Assembly (NCBI GenBank): GCA_023249305.1
Contig: JAHFCU010000028.1
Span: 1-34,457, forward strand
Source of the DNA: Gemmatimonadota bacterium
GTDB taxonomy: Bacteria; Gemmatimonadota; Gemmatimonadetes; Gemmatimonadales; Gemmatimonadaceae
Reading direction: 5' to 3'
DNA length: 34,457 nucleotides
A model generated the notes under the pieces. That model saw nothing but the letters and a program-made list of their open reading frames with translations. It made no database searches and had not been told where the DNA came from. The translations under genes and the position numbers were made by a program. Numbering within the stretch: position 1 is the first letter of the stretch; every line of letters starts with the position of its first letter. Below are positions 1 through 7,465 of the stretch, one piece after another.

Positions 1-80
1 TTGCGAGAAGAGGCGATAGATGAGCCTTGAAGGTTATTGGAGGAGAGGGCCCTAGTCAAGCGCAACATCTGCTTGGGGTT

Positions 81-220
81 AGAGGGACGGGTGCGGGGTG
101 CGGGGGCTTGGTGCGGGGGGACGGGTGTGGGAACGAGTAGGAGGGACGGACGTCGGCGTCGCTCCTCTTCCCCGTCCCTCCACTCTTCACTCCGCACCAA
201 GTCCCCGCACCCCGCCCTCG
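81..220. repeat. 140-bp palindromic direct repeat, copy 1
   Basis: This copy aligns without gaps to 1551-1690 (constant offset 1470) with 8 mismatches in 140 positions. It is itself an imperfect palindrome: the core arms GAGGGACGG (141-149) and CCGTCCCTC (172-180) are complementary, and the outer arms, rich in GTGCGGG, can also pair. It lies just downstream of the protease gene. Part of the right arm is repeated again at 233-271. No open reading frame in it is convincing. Confidence 0.9.
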
Positions 221-232
221 TTCCTTCCGCAC

Positions 233-271
233 TTCACCTCGTACCAAGCCCCCGCACCCCGCCCTCGTTCC
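233..271. repeat. extra copy of the repeat's right arm
   Basis: Positions 233-271 match 186-224 at 35 of 39 positions, so the right arm of the 140-bp repeat is duplicated in tandem here. It ends five bases before the stop codon of the protease gene (276-278, minus strand). The whole stretch 1-275 holds no gene I can support; only repeat material from 81 onward is recognisable. Confidence 0.8.
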
Positions 272-275
272 TCTC

Positions 276-1451
276 TCAGTAGCTCGTGAAGAGCAGATGA
301 TTGTTCGTCGTCTTCGAGCTGGTGACGATTCCCTTCGTCGTCGCGGCATAGAGCGCGTCGCGCACCTGCTGCGCCGTCGCTGCGGGATTCCCTTGCAGGT
401 AGAGCGCCGCGACGCCCGCCGTGTGCGGCGTCGCCATGGACGTGCCGCTGATCGTGTTCGTCGCGACGTCGCTCGTGTACCAAGCCGATGTGATGCTCAA
501 TCCGGGCGCGAACCAGTCGACGCAGTTGCCGTAGTTCGACCACGACGTCTTCTTGTCGCTCTTGTCCGTCGCCCCGATGGTCATCGCCGTGCTCACGCGC
601 GCGGGCGAGTACTTGCATGCGTCCTGCGCGATGCCCCCTTGGTTGCCGTTGCCGGCTGCGATGGCATACGCCACGCCGCTCGCGATCGAGTTCGCGACCG
701 CCTGATCAAGCGCGGTCGACGCGCCGCCGCCGAGGCTCATGTTGGCAACTGCCGGCCTGACCGCGTTCTGCGTCACCCAATCCACGCCGGCGATCACACC
801 CGAGGTCGTGCCGCTTCCAGAACAGTTGAGCACGCGCACGGCGACCAGCGCCACCCCCTTCGCCACGCCGTAGGTCGCGCCGCCGACCGTGCCCGAGACG
901 TGCGTGCCGTGACCGTTGCAATCAATGCCGTTCTGCCCATCGCTGATCGCATCAAAGCCCACCACCGCGCGCCCGCCGAACTCGCTGTGCGTTGTACGAA
1001 TGCCCGTGTCGACGATGTAGGCGTGCACGCCGTCGCCCGTCGCGGTAAACGTGTACGTACCGCTGAGCGGAAGTGCGCGCTGGTCAATGCGGTCGAGCCC
1101 CCAAGTGGCGCCGGTCTGCGTGCCGAAGGCCGTCATCTCCTGGTCGCGCTCGACGTAGGCCACCGCGGGATCGCGCGCGAGGTCTGCCATCGCCGTGCCG
1201 GAGAACGAACCGGCGAAACCTTTCAGCGCTGCCGTGTACGTGTGCGCGACCGTGCCGCCAAACTGCTGGGCAAGGCCGAGTGCTCGCCCTCGTGGATCGG
1301 CCACTTCATCGCGGAACACGACGATGTAGACGGCGCGGTCCGAGAGCGACGCGACGCCGGAATGGGCCGTGGCGGATTCGGTGGGTGCAGCCGCGTCGTT
1401 TGCGCAGGCGGCCGCCGCGAACACCGCGGCGGCAAGGGCGATTCTCCGCAT
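276..1451 (-). CDS. secreted S8 (subtilisin-like) serine protease, lipoprotein type
   Basis: This 391-residue protein is a subtilase that should act outside the cytoplasm on proteins. The start has a hydrophobic signal ending in a lipobox-like AAAAC (Cys16), so it may be lipid-anchored. Residues about 38-105 look like an inhibitor I9 propeptide that is cleaved on maturation. The catalytic triad is complete: Asp148 in VDTG, His181 in NGHGTHVSG and Ser338 in SGTSMATPH, with the oxyanion Asn in AAGNGN. The domain order resembles proteinase K-type enzymes. The ATG has GGAG eight bases upstream. The gene follows trmD on the same strand but has its own 205-bp gap, and it is bracketed by the two 140-bp repeats, which suggests it was inserted or could be lost as a unit. 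Natural substrate is unknown. Confidence 0.93.
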   Translation of the reverse strand: MRRIALAAAVFAAAACANDAAAPTESATAHSGVASLSDRAVYIVVFRDEVADPRGRALGLAQQFGGTVAHTYTAALKGFAGSFSGTAMADLARDPAVAYVERDQEMTAFGTQTGATWGLDRIDQRALPLSGTYTFTATGDGVHAYIVDTGIRTTHSEFGGRAVVGFDAISDGQNGIDCNGHGTHVSGTVGGATYGVAKGVALVAVRVLNCSGSGTTSGVIAGVDWVTQNAVRPAVANMSLGGGASTALDQAVANSIASGVAYAIAAGNGNQGGIAQDACKYSPARVSTAMTIGATDKSDKKTSWSNYGNCVDWFAPGLSITSAWYTSDVATNTISGTSMATPHTAGVAALYLQGNPAATAQQVRDALYAATTKGIVTSSKTTNNHLLFTSY

Positions 1452-1520
1452 TGGGGGGCTCCAGTGTGGGTTGGAATGCGAGAAGGGGCCGTGCGGCCCA
1501 AAGGCTCAGTTGTGACGCAC

Positions 1521-1549
1521 AGAATAGGAGGGCGTGCACGATGGCACAA
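1521..1549 (-). promoter_or_regulatory. possible promoter of the S8 protease gene
   Basis: Read on the minus strand, TTGTGC and TATTCT are separated by exactly 17 bases; the -10 box ends 70 bases before the ATG. The -35 box almost touches repeat copy 2 (from 1551). This is a consensus match by eye only, in a GC-rich genome whose promoter rules are not known to me. Confidence 0.3.
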
Positions 1550-1550
1550 G

Positions 1551-1690
1551 AGAGGGACGGGGGCGGAGTGCGGGGGCTTGGTGCGGGGGGACGAGTGTGG
1601 GAACGAGTAGGAGGGACGGACGTCGGCCTCGCTCCTCCTCCCCGTCCCTCCACTCTTCACTCCGCACCGAGCCCCCGCACCCCGTCCTCG
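1551..1690. repeat. 140-bp palindromic direct repeat, copy 2
   Basis: Partner of 81-220 at 132/140 identity. It starts upstream of the protease gene and runs into the 3' end of trmD, whose stop codon (1657-1659) lies inside it, so roughly the last ten trmD codons are repeat sequence. Confidence 0.9.
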
Positions 1691-2337
1691 TCCCTCAACT
1701 TCGTCAGCCTCTCACCCTCCGCCTTTCTCCATTTTTCAATCTCCGCGTGATTCCCGCTCAGCAGCACATCTGGCACCATCTGCCCGCGGAACTCGGGCGG
1801 CCGCGTGTAACTCGGCGCGGAGATCCCGCGCCCGAAGAACGAGTCGCCGCGCGCGCTGTCGAGATCGCTCATCGCGCCGGGGAGCAGTCGAACCACCGCA
1901 TCCACGACGCAGAGCGCGGCCGGCTCGCCGCCCGAGAGCACGAAGTCGCCGACTGATATCTCCTCGGTGGCGAGATGATCCGCGACGCGCTGGTCCACGT
2001 CCTTGTAGTGACCGCAGAGCAGCGTCAGTTCATCGCCGGCCGCATATCGCTCGGCATCGGCGTGCGAGAACACCTTGCCGCGCGGCGAGAGCAGAACGAT
2101 GGGCGGCTTGGCGCCGAGTGCCTCGACGCATTCGAAGAACGGGCCCGGCTTCATTACCATCCCAGCGCCGCCGCCGTACGGATAGTCATCCACCGTGCGA
2201 TGCCGATCGTGCGTGTAGTCGCGGAGGTCCACCACGCGATACGTGACGCTTCCCGCCTCGCGCGCCTTGTCGGGAATACTGAGCGACAGCGGCCCGCTGA
2301 AGAACTCGGGGAAGATGGTGACGATATTGATCTTCAC
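1657..2337 (-). CDS. trmD: tRNA (guanine37-N1)-methyltransferase
   Basis: TrmD methylates G37 beside the anticodon using S-adenosylmethionine and prevents frameshifting. The 226 residues begin with KINIVTIFPEFF and contain the family motifs YGGGAGMVMKP, CGHYKDVDQRV and the knot signature SVGDFVLSGGE, followed by GNHAEIEKWR near the C-terminus. The start is GTG at 2337, whose last two bases overlap the rimM stop as GTGA, so the two genes are probably translationally coupled. The final residues, DEDGVRGLGAE, are read from repeat copy 2 and look like an acquired tail after the normal family end. The usual following gene rplS is not here; a protease gene comes next instead. Confidence 0.97.
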   Translation of the reverse strand: MKINIVTIFPEFFSGPLSLSIPDKAREAGSVTYRVVDLRDYTHDRHRTVDDYPYGGGAGMVMKPGPFFECVEALGAKPPIVLLSPRGKVFSHADAERYAAGDELTLLCGHYKDVDQRVADHLATEEISVGDFVLSGGEPAALCVVDAVVRLLPGAMSDLDSARGDSFFGRGISAPSYTRPPEFRGQMVPDVLLSGNHAEIEKWRKAEGERLTKLRDEDGVRGLGAE

Positions 2338-2879
2338 TCAAGCAGTCCCTCCGGCACGTCGAGCGTGATCTGGCGCGCGACGCGGTCGAAGCTGATGACG
2401 AACGCGTCGTTGAACGGTACGTCGCGGAGGCCGCGCGCGGTGAGGATTTCGAGCACGAGCCCCTGCGGCAGTTCATAGTATCCGCGCACTTCGCCCAGCA
2501 TTTCGCCGTGCGTATCGAGGGCGCGCATGCCGGGGAGCTCATGCCTCCATAACTCGCCGTCGCCAGGCGGATCGAGTTCGTCCATCGGCACGAGCAGCGA
2601 GCTGCTCCGCCACCGCTCGGCCTCGGTGCGATCCGTGATCCCGTCGAACTGCACGAGCAAGCCGTCTTTGAACGGGCGTGTGGCGTGCACGACGAGCTCG
2701 CGGAGGACGCCGGTCTTTGGATCCGGTGACAGAACTCCGTCGGCGGTGCCGACGAAGACACGCGCGCCGGCCGCGAAGATCGCGTCCGGCGCGTCAGTCT
2801 GCAGGGCCACCACCAGTTCGCCCTTGATGCCGTGGGCGCGGCGCACGCGCCCGACGACGGCGGTCGGGCCGCTCGTCAC
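2334..2879 (-). CDS. rimM: 16S rRNA processing protein RimM
   Basis: RimM binds ribosomal protein S19 and helps mature the 30S head. The 181-residue protein has an N-terminal RimM domain with VVGRVRRAHGIKGEL and a C-terminal PRC-barrel with LPGMRALDTHG and VLEI. I start it at GTG 2879, four bases after the rpsP stop; a longer frame from TTG 2936 would overlap rpsP by 53 bases and add an arginine/serine-rich stretch unlike the family. Its stop overlaps the trmD start. It is the middle gene of rpsP-rimM-trmD. Confidence 0.94.
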   Translation of the reverse strand: MTSGPTAVVGRVRRAHGIKGELVVALQTDAPDAIFAAGARVFVGTADGVLSPDPKTGVLRELVVHATRPFKDGLLVQFDGITDRTEAERWRSSSLLVPMDELDPPGDGELWRHELPGMRALDTHGEMLGEVRGYYELPQGLVLEILTARGLRDVPFNDAFVISFDRVARQITLDVPEGLLE

Positions 2880-2883
2880 CGTG

Positions 2884-3198
2884 CTACTCGCTGGTCTCCG
2901 AGACGGGGACCGCCTTGGCCGCCATCTTGACCGCAAGGCGCTGCTCGTGGCGCGCCTTGAGGACCCCCGCTTTGCGCAGGATGGAGCGCACCGTGTCGGA
3001 CGGCTGCGCGCCGTTGTCGAGCCAGTAGTTGGCGCGCTCGCCTTTGAGGGTCACCGCCTTGTCCCCCGTGCGGGGCGTGTACTGGCCGATGACTTCGATG
3101 AACTTGCCGTCGCGCGGCATGCGCGAGTCGGCAACGACGATGCGATACATGGGGGCCTTCTTGCGGCCCGCGCGGCGAAGACGGATGACTACGGCCAT
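2884..3198 (-). CDS. rpsP: 30S ribosomal protein S16
   Basis: S16 is a small-subunit protein needed for 30S assembly. The 104 residues show the conserved start [24 protein letters not shown], quoted here only in part, namely [10 protein letters not shown] and YRIVVADSR, then IEVIGQY and [16 protein letters not shown]. The ATG at 3198 is the only sensible start. The C-terminal [14 protein letters not shown] is a modest extension beyond the core. The gene heads the rpsP-rimM-trmD group and is separated from ffh by 310 bases. Confidence 0.97.
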   Translation of the reverse strand: MAVVIRLRRAGRKKAPMYRIVVADSRMPRDGKFIEVIGQYTPRTGDKAVTLKGERANYWLDNGAQPSDTVRSILRKAGVLKARHEQRLAVKMAAKAVPVSETSE

Positions 3199-3346
3199 CG
3201 GATGCGCTCCAGAGAGAGGCGGTTGGGTGCTGCCACCGAGCTCATCGCGCCACCGGAAGATCCGGAGCGCACCGGGGGACGATCCGCAAGGATCGCCTGA
3301 AGCAGCGAGCCAAGAATGTTAAGCGGGGATTGGGGCTTGTTCAAGT

Positions 3347-3381
3347 GACGGCAGACGGCAGACGGTAGACGGCAGACGGTA
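3347..3381. repeat. heptamer tandem repeat (GACGGYA)5
   Basis: Five consecutive seven-base units read GACGGCA, GACGGCA, GACGGTA, GACGGCA, GACGGTA, followed by a degenerate GATGAAC. The same unit family recurs at 4861-4895 and 7358-7385. Confidence 0.9.
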
Positions 3382-3407
3382 GATGAACGACGAGGCGTGC
3401 GACGGGG

Positions 3408-3489
3408 GTCGGTCTGCGCGAATACTGGAGGGCCCACCGACGGCGCGCGAAGCGCGCTCGATGGGCCCGAGAATTTCGCGCGGACCGAC
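3408..3489. other. large nested inverted repeat between ffh and rpsP
   Basis: The outer arms 3408-3422 and 3475-3489 form 15 consecutive pairs with one G-U. After an internal loop, GGGCCCA (3430-3436) pairs with TGGGCCC (3462-3468), and in the centre GCGCGC-GAA-GCGCGC (3443-3457) forms a third stem. Read along the ffh-rpsP direction there is no T-run after it, so it is not a classic intrinsic terminator. It could be an RNA processing or stability element, a regulatory leader for rpsP, or a palindromic repeat element. Confidence 0.75.
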
Positions 3490-3508
3490 TCCCATTGCGC
3501 GTTTATCG

Positions 3509-4828
3509 CTAGCGCATCCCGGGGAACGGAAGCCTGCCCCCGCCCTTCATCGCCTTCATCATCTTCTGCATGCCGCGGAACTGCTCAAGCAGCTTGTTGA
3601 CTTCGCTGATCGGCCGGCCGCTTCCCTTGGCGATGCGCGCACGGCGCGAGCCGTTGAGGATGTCGGGCTGCTTGCGCTCCTCGGCGGTCATTGAAAGGAC
3701 GATCGCCTCGAGGTGCTTGAGCCGCCGGGGATCGGTGTTGACTTGCTTCAACATCTTGGCGTTCACGCCGGGGAGGAGCTTGAGGATTCCCTCCATCGGG
3801 CCGAGTCGCTGGATCTGCTTCATGGCGGCGAGGAAATCTGACAGGTCCATCCCTTCGCGCCGCACCTTCTTGTCGAGGCGCTTCGCTTCGTCGGCGTCAA
3901 TGGCGCCTTGCGCCTTCTCCACGAGCGTGAGCACATCGCCCTGCTGGAGGATGCGCCCGGCCATGCGGTCGGGGTGGAACTCCTCAAGCGCGTCGGTCTT
4001 CTCGCCGACGCCGATGTACTTGATGGGCTTCTTGGTGACGCCGTAGATGCTGAGCGCCGCGCCGCCGCGCGCATCGCCGTCCATCTTGGTGAGGATCACG
4101 CCGGTGACGCCGAGTGCGCTGTCGAAGCCCTGCGCGATCTTCACGGCGTCCTGGCCGGTCATGCCGTCGGCGACGAGGAGAATCTCGTCGGGTCGCACCG
4201 CTTCCTTGAGGCGGCGCAGCTCATCCATCATCTCGTCGTCGATTTGTAGGCGACCGGCGGTGTCAATGAGCACCACGCGGTCGCGCTCGCGGCGCGAGAT
4301 GTCGAGGCCGGCGCGCGCAATCTTCAAGACGTCTGTCGTCGAGCGATCGACAAAGACGGGAATGTCGAGTTCGTTGCCGAGTGTCTCGAGCTGATCGATC
4401 GCGGCAGGCCGATAGACGTCGGCGGCGACGAGCCGCACCTGACGTCCCTCGCCCTTGAGGCGGCGCGCGAGCTTCGCGGCGGTCGTTGTCTTGCCGGAGC
4501 CCTGCAGGCCGACCATGAGCACGACGGTGGGCGGCACCGACGAGAGCTTGAGCCCTTCCTTGCGCTCGCCGAGCATCGCCGTGAGCTCGTCGTAGACGAT
4601 CTTCACGAGCTGCTGTGCGGGCGAGACGGTGCGGATCTGCGAGACGCCGACGGCCTTCTTCTCGACGTGCTCGAGGAACTCGCGTGTCAGCTGAAAGTTG
4701 ACGTCGGCTTCAATCAGAACGCGGCGCACCTCGCGCAGGCCGTCCTTGATGTCGGCCTCGCTGAGAACGCCACGGCCGCGGAGTTTCGCAAAGGTGGCTT
4801 CGAGCTTGTCGGAGAGTTCATGGAACAT
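3509..4828 (-). CDS. ffh: signal recognition particle protein Ffh
   Basis: Ffh is the SRP GTPase: with SRP RNA it binds signal sequences on translating ribosomes and docks with FtsY at the membrane. The 439 residues carry an N domain (about 1-95), a G domain with P-loop GLQGSGKTT (107-115), DTAGRLQID and TKMDGDARGGAALS, and a C-terminal M domain (about 295-430) that ends in a methionine-rich GMQKMMKAMKGGGR. Length is normal for the family. ATG at 4828 begins the typical MFHELSDKLE. It lies upstream of rpsP on the same strand, a common bacterial order, and is divergent from lon. No SRP RNA gene was found in the window. Confidence 0.97.
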   Translation of the reverse strand: MFHELSDKLEATFAKLRGRGVLSEADIKDGLREVRRVLIEADVNFQLTREFLEHVEKKAVGVSQIRTVSPAQQLVKIVYDELTAMLGERKEGLKLSSVPPTVVLMVGLQGSGKTTTAAKLARRLKGEGRQVRLVAADVYRPAAIDQLETLGNELDIPVFVDRSTTDVLKIARAGLDISRRERDRVVLIDTAGRLQIDDEMMDELRRLKEAVRPDEILLVADGMTGQDAVKIAQGFDSALGVTGVILTKMDGDARGGAALSIYGVTKKPIKYIGVGEKTDALEEFHPDRMAGRILQQGDVLTLVEKAQGAIDADEAKRLDKKVRREGMDLSDFLAAMKQIQRLGPMEGILKLLPGVNAKMLKQVNTDPRRLKHLEAIVLSMTAEERKQPDILNGSRRARIAKGSGRPISEVNKLLEQFRGMQKMMKAMKGGGRLPFPGMR

Positions 4829-4962
4829 TTGTGAAAGATAGTCCAGTGAGGGGAGCTGGAGATGGTAGATGGTAGAGGGTAGATGGTAGATGGCGGTGTT
4901 GGAAACGGCGCAGCGACCGCGGGAGCCTTTCGCAGAATTGCGTAATTGCTACCTTAGTACGC
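4829..4962. other. divergent ffh/lon intergenic region
   Basis: These 134 bases must hold the start signals of both ffh and lon. The only clear structure is the heptamer tract at 4861-4895. I see no convincing promoter pair or CIRCE-type inverted repeat in front of lon. Confidence 0.5.
4861..4895. repeat. heptamer tandem repeat (GATGGTA)5
   Basis: Five seven-base units read GATGGTA, GATGGTA, GAGGGTA, GATGGTA, GATGGCG. They are the same family as the GACGGYA tract at 3347-3381, with C replaced by T at the third base. Confidence 0.88.
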
Positions 4963-7458
4963 GTGACCGCGACCGGGCCGTCCTCTCCCGCCGACTCTGC
5001 CCAACCTGATCGGCCGCTGCTTGTGCTGCGGTCCACGGCGGTCTTCCCCCGCGGCAGTGTCGCGGTGCAGATGGGGGCCCCCGAAAACGTCGCCCTGCTG
5101 CGCGCGCATCCAGAGGGCAGCCTCGAGGTGATTGTCGCGGTCGCGTCGATGCGCGACGCGTCGGGCGATGCGGCCGCGGAGACGGGACGCATCGGCGTGC
5201 TGGCGCGCGTCGTCTCACGCGCCGCGGTCGCCGGCGACACGCTGCAGGTGACACTCGAGGGCTCGGCGCGCGTGCGCATCATTGCTGTGACACGCCGGCA
5301 AGCGGTAGCGTACGCGAGCTACGAGCCGGTGACGGAAACGGCCGCTGATGTGCCGGCCGTGCGCGCGCTGCTCGGGCAACTGGCCGACGCGGCGGACCGC
5401 TTGGTGGAGATGAGCGACACGACACCGCCCGAGCTGTCGGCGCTCGTGCGACTCAATGCCGGAACTCCGGGCTACGCGGCCGATCTCGTGGCCGCGCGCG
5501 GGCCGTTCCGCGCGGCCGACAAGGACGAGGTGCTGCAGCGTCTCGACGTCGCCGACCGCGTGGCGTACGTGCTCGCGCGGTTGGAAAAGGAGCTGGCGCG
5601 CACCGCGGTGCTCGAGGACGTGCGGGTGCAGACCGACGCAAACATCGAGCGGCATCACCGCGAGTTCTACCTGCGCCAGCAACTGCGGGCGATCCAAGCG
5701 GAACTGGGCGAAGGCGAACCGCAGGACAGCGAGTCCGCCGAGTTGCTGCGCCAGATCGAGGAGGCGCCGCTGCCGCCGACGGTGGCGACGGAAGCGCGGC
5801 GTGAGGTCGCGCGGCTGCGCGGACTGTCGAGCGCGTCGAGCGAGTACCAAGTGCTGCGCACCTACCTTGAGTGGGTGCTCGCACTGCCGTGGGGACGCAC
5901 GGGCGGCACCACGGACATCGCGCTCGACCGCGTGGAGGAGGCGCTCGACGCACGCCATTGGGGCCTGCGCGAGGCGAAGGACCGCATTCTCGAGCACCTG
6001 GCCGTGCACAAGCTGCGCGGCGGCAACGCGCCGGGTCCGATCCTCTGCTTCGTGGGTCCGCCGGGGACGGGCAAGACGTCGCTGGGCGAGGCCATCGCGG
6101 CGGCCATCGGCCGCAAGTTCTATCGCATCTCCGTGGGCGGCGTGCGCGACGAAGCCGAGATCCGCGGGCATCGCCGCACCTATGTGGGATCGCTGCCGGG
6201 GCTGTTCGTGCAGGCGCTGCGCCGCGTGGGTGTGAGCGACCCGGTCTTCCTGATTGACGAGATTGACAAGATGACGGCGGGCGGCCCGGTGGGCGATCCG
6301 GCGGCCGCGATGCTCGAGGTGCTCGACCCGTCGCAGAACGCGATGTTCGTGGATCACTACCTGAACCTGCCGGTGAACCTGTCGTCGGTGCTGTTCATCG
6401 CGACGGCGAACAACCTGTTCGACATCCCGGCCGCGCTGCGCGACCGCCTCGAGGTGATCCGCATCGCGGGCTACACCATCGAGGAAAAGGTGGAGATTGC
6501 GTGGCGCTACCTGCTGCCGCGCCTGCTCGAGGAGCACGGAATCGGCGAGTTCGACCTGCAGTTCACCGACGAAGCACTGGGCTTCCTCGTGAGCCGCTAC
6601 TCGCGCGAAGCGGGGCTGCGCAATTTCGAGCGCAACCTCTCGGCGCTGATGCGGAAGCGCGCGCGTCGCAAAGCCGACGGCGAGCTCGGGGCGTGGGTCG
6701 TGGACCAAGCGCGCATCGAGGACGTGCTGGGCCCGCCACGATACGCCGCGGAGGCGGCCGAGCAGGCCGCTGAGATCGGAGCGGTGACGGGGCTTGCGTG
6801 GACCGCGTCGGGTGGCGAGCTGATGACGATTGAAGCGCTGTTGATGTCGGGCAGCGGACGATTGCTCGTCACCGGCCAGCTCGGCGACGTAATGCGTGAA
6901 TCCGTGGACGCGGCGTGCTCGTACGTACGGTCACGCGCGCGGACGTTGCGGCTCGGCGATCCCGAACTCAAGCACACTGACCTGCACATCCATTTCCCGG
7001 CCGGGTCGGTGCCGAAGGACGGTCCGAGCGCGGGCGTGGCGGTGACGTTGGCGATTGCCAGCGTGATGAGCCGGCGCGCGGTGCGTCGCGACGTCGCGGT
7101 CACCGGCGAGGTGACACTGCGCGGCCGCGTGCTCGAGATCGGAGGCGTGAAAGAAAAAGTGCTGGCGGCATACCGGAGTGGCCTGCGCGAGGTGATGCTC
7201 CCCGCGGCGAACGAGAAGGACCTGCGCGAGCTGCCCGACGAGGTGCGCGCGCAGGTGCGCTTCACATTCGTGCAGACGATGGACGAGGCGATTGAGCGCG
7301 TGCTACTCCCCGCCCCGCCACTTGGCTTCGCCGACGACCTGCCGTTGTTTGACGACGGACGGAAGACGGCAGACGGGGGACGGCAGAGCACTGATGTGCC
7401 TGCCGCCTCAGTGCCGCAGCCGGCGGACGACCAAGCCGCGGCTGACAAGCCGCGTTGA
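4963..7458 (+). CDS. lon: ATP-dependent Lon protease
   Basis: Lon is a cytoplasmic AAA+ protease that unfolds and degrades damaged and regulatory proteins. The 831 residues contain the N-terminal Lon substrate domain (about 15-215), a coiled segment with HHREFYLRQQLRAIQ, the AAA+ module with Walker A GPPGTGKT (365-372), FLIDEIDKM and ATANN, and the proteolytic domain with catalytic Ser689 in PKDGPSAG and Lys730 in GGVKEKV. All catalytic residues are present. The start is GTG 4963; no strong ribosome site precedes it. The last 30 or so residues (DGRKTADGGRQ onward) lie beyond the usual Lon end and are partly encoded by a heptamer repeat tract at 7358-7385. The SET-domain gene starts 8 bases after the stop. 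Confidence 0.97.
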   Translation: MTATGPSSPADSAQPDRPLLVLRSTAVFPRGSVAVQMGAPENVALLRAHPEGSLEVIVAVASMRDASGDAAAETGRIGVLARVVSRAAVAGDTLQVTLEGSARVRIIAVTRRQAVAYASYEPVTETAADVPAVRALLGQLADAADRLVEMSDTTPPELSALVRLNAGTPGYAADLVAARGPFRAADKDEVLQRLDVADRVAYVLARLEKELARTAVLEDVRVQTDANIERHHREFYLRQQLRAIQAELGEGEPQDSESAELLRQIEEAPLPPTVATEARREVARLRGLSSASSEYQVLRTYLEWVLALPWGRTGGTTDIALDRVEEALDARHWGLREAKDRILEHLAVHKLRGGNAPGPILCFVGPPGTGKTSLGEAIAAAIGRKFYRISVGGVRDEAEIRGHRRTYVGSLPGLFVQALRRVGVSDPVFLIDEIDKMTAGGPVGDPAAAMLEVLDPSQNAMFVDHYLNLPVNLSSVLFIATANNLFDIPAALRDRLEVIRIAGYTIEEKVEIAWRYLLPRLLEEHGIGEFDLQFTDEALGFLVSRYSREAGLRNFERNLSALMRKRARRKADGELGAWVVDQARIEDVLGPPRYAAEAAEQAAEIGAVTGLAWTASGGELMTIEALLMSGSGRLLVTGQLGDVMRESVDAACSYVRSRARTLRLGDPELKHTDLHIHFPAGSVPKDGPSAGVAVTLAIASVMSRRAVRRDVAVTGEVTLRGRVLEIGGVKEKVLAAYRSGLREVMLPAANEKDLRELPDEVRAQVRFTFVQTMDEAIERVLLPAPPLGFADDLPLFDDGRKTADGGRQSTDVPAASVPQPADDQAAADKPR
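7358..7385. repeat. heptamer tandem repeat inside the lon 3' end
   Basis: Four seven-base units, GACGGAA, GACGGCA, GACGGGG and GACGGCA, lie in frame within lon and encode DGRKTADGGRQ. Because seven is not a multiple of three, each unit is read differently. Confidence 0.85.
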
Positions 7459-7465
7459 ACCGCCG

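Larger units (their letters stand above)
3199..3508. other. 310-bp intergenic region with heptamer tract and large hairpin
   Basis: No gene is supported between ffh and rpsP. The region holds a heptamer tandem tract (3347-3381) and a long nested inverted repeat (3408-3489), both listed separately. The rpsP promoter or leader would be expected in 3199-3340, but I see no convincing consensus there. Confidence 0.7.

Noticed and set aside
1-30. A short plus-strand frame ending in TGA at 28-30 (EEAIDEP) that could be the tail of an upstream gene.
   Set aside because: Only nine residues are visible; there is no way to tell a gene end from chance.
297-1610. A 437-residue plus-strand frame opposite the S8 protease.
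   Set aside because: Arginine-rich composition, no recognisable motif, and antisense to a protease with an intact triad.
81-1690. Composite transposon ends around the protease.
   Set aside because: No transposase is present, the repeats are 140 bp and not insertion-sequence ends, and I could not see target-site duplications; kept only as a repeat-flanked cassette.
3408-3489. SRP RNA gene next to ffh.
   Set aside because: The hairpin lacks the conserved SRP domain IV features (GGAA-type tetraloop and its asymmetric loop); its central loop is GAA between GCGCGC arms.
5215-6708. A 497-residue minus-strand frame opposite lon.
   Set aside because: It is rich in Arg, His and Ala with no domain, and lies fully antisense to a gene with complete Lon motifs; long shadow frames are expected at this GC content.
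3347-7385. CRISPR-like repeats.
   Set aside because: The units are seven bases long and adjacent, with no spacers and no cas genes.
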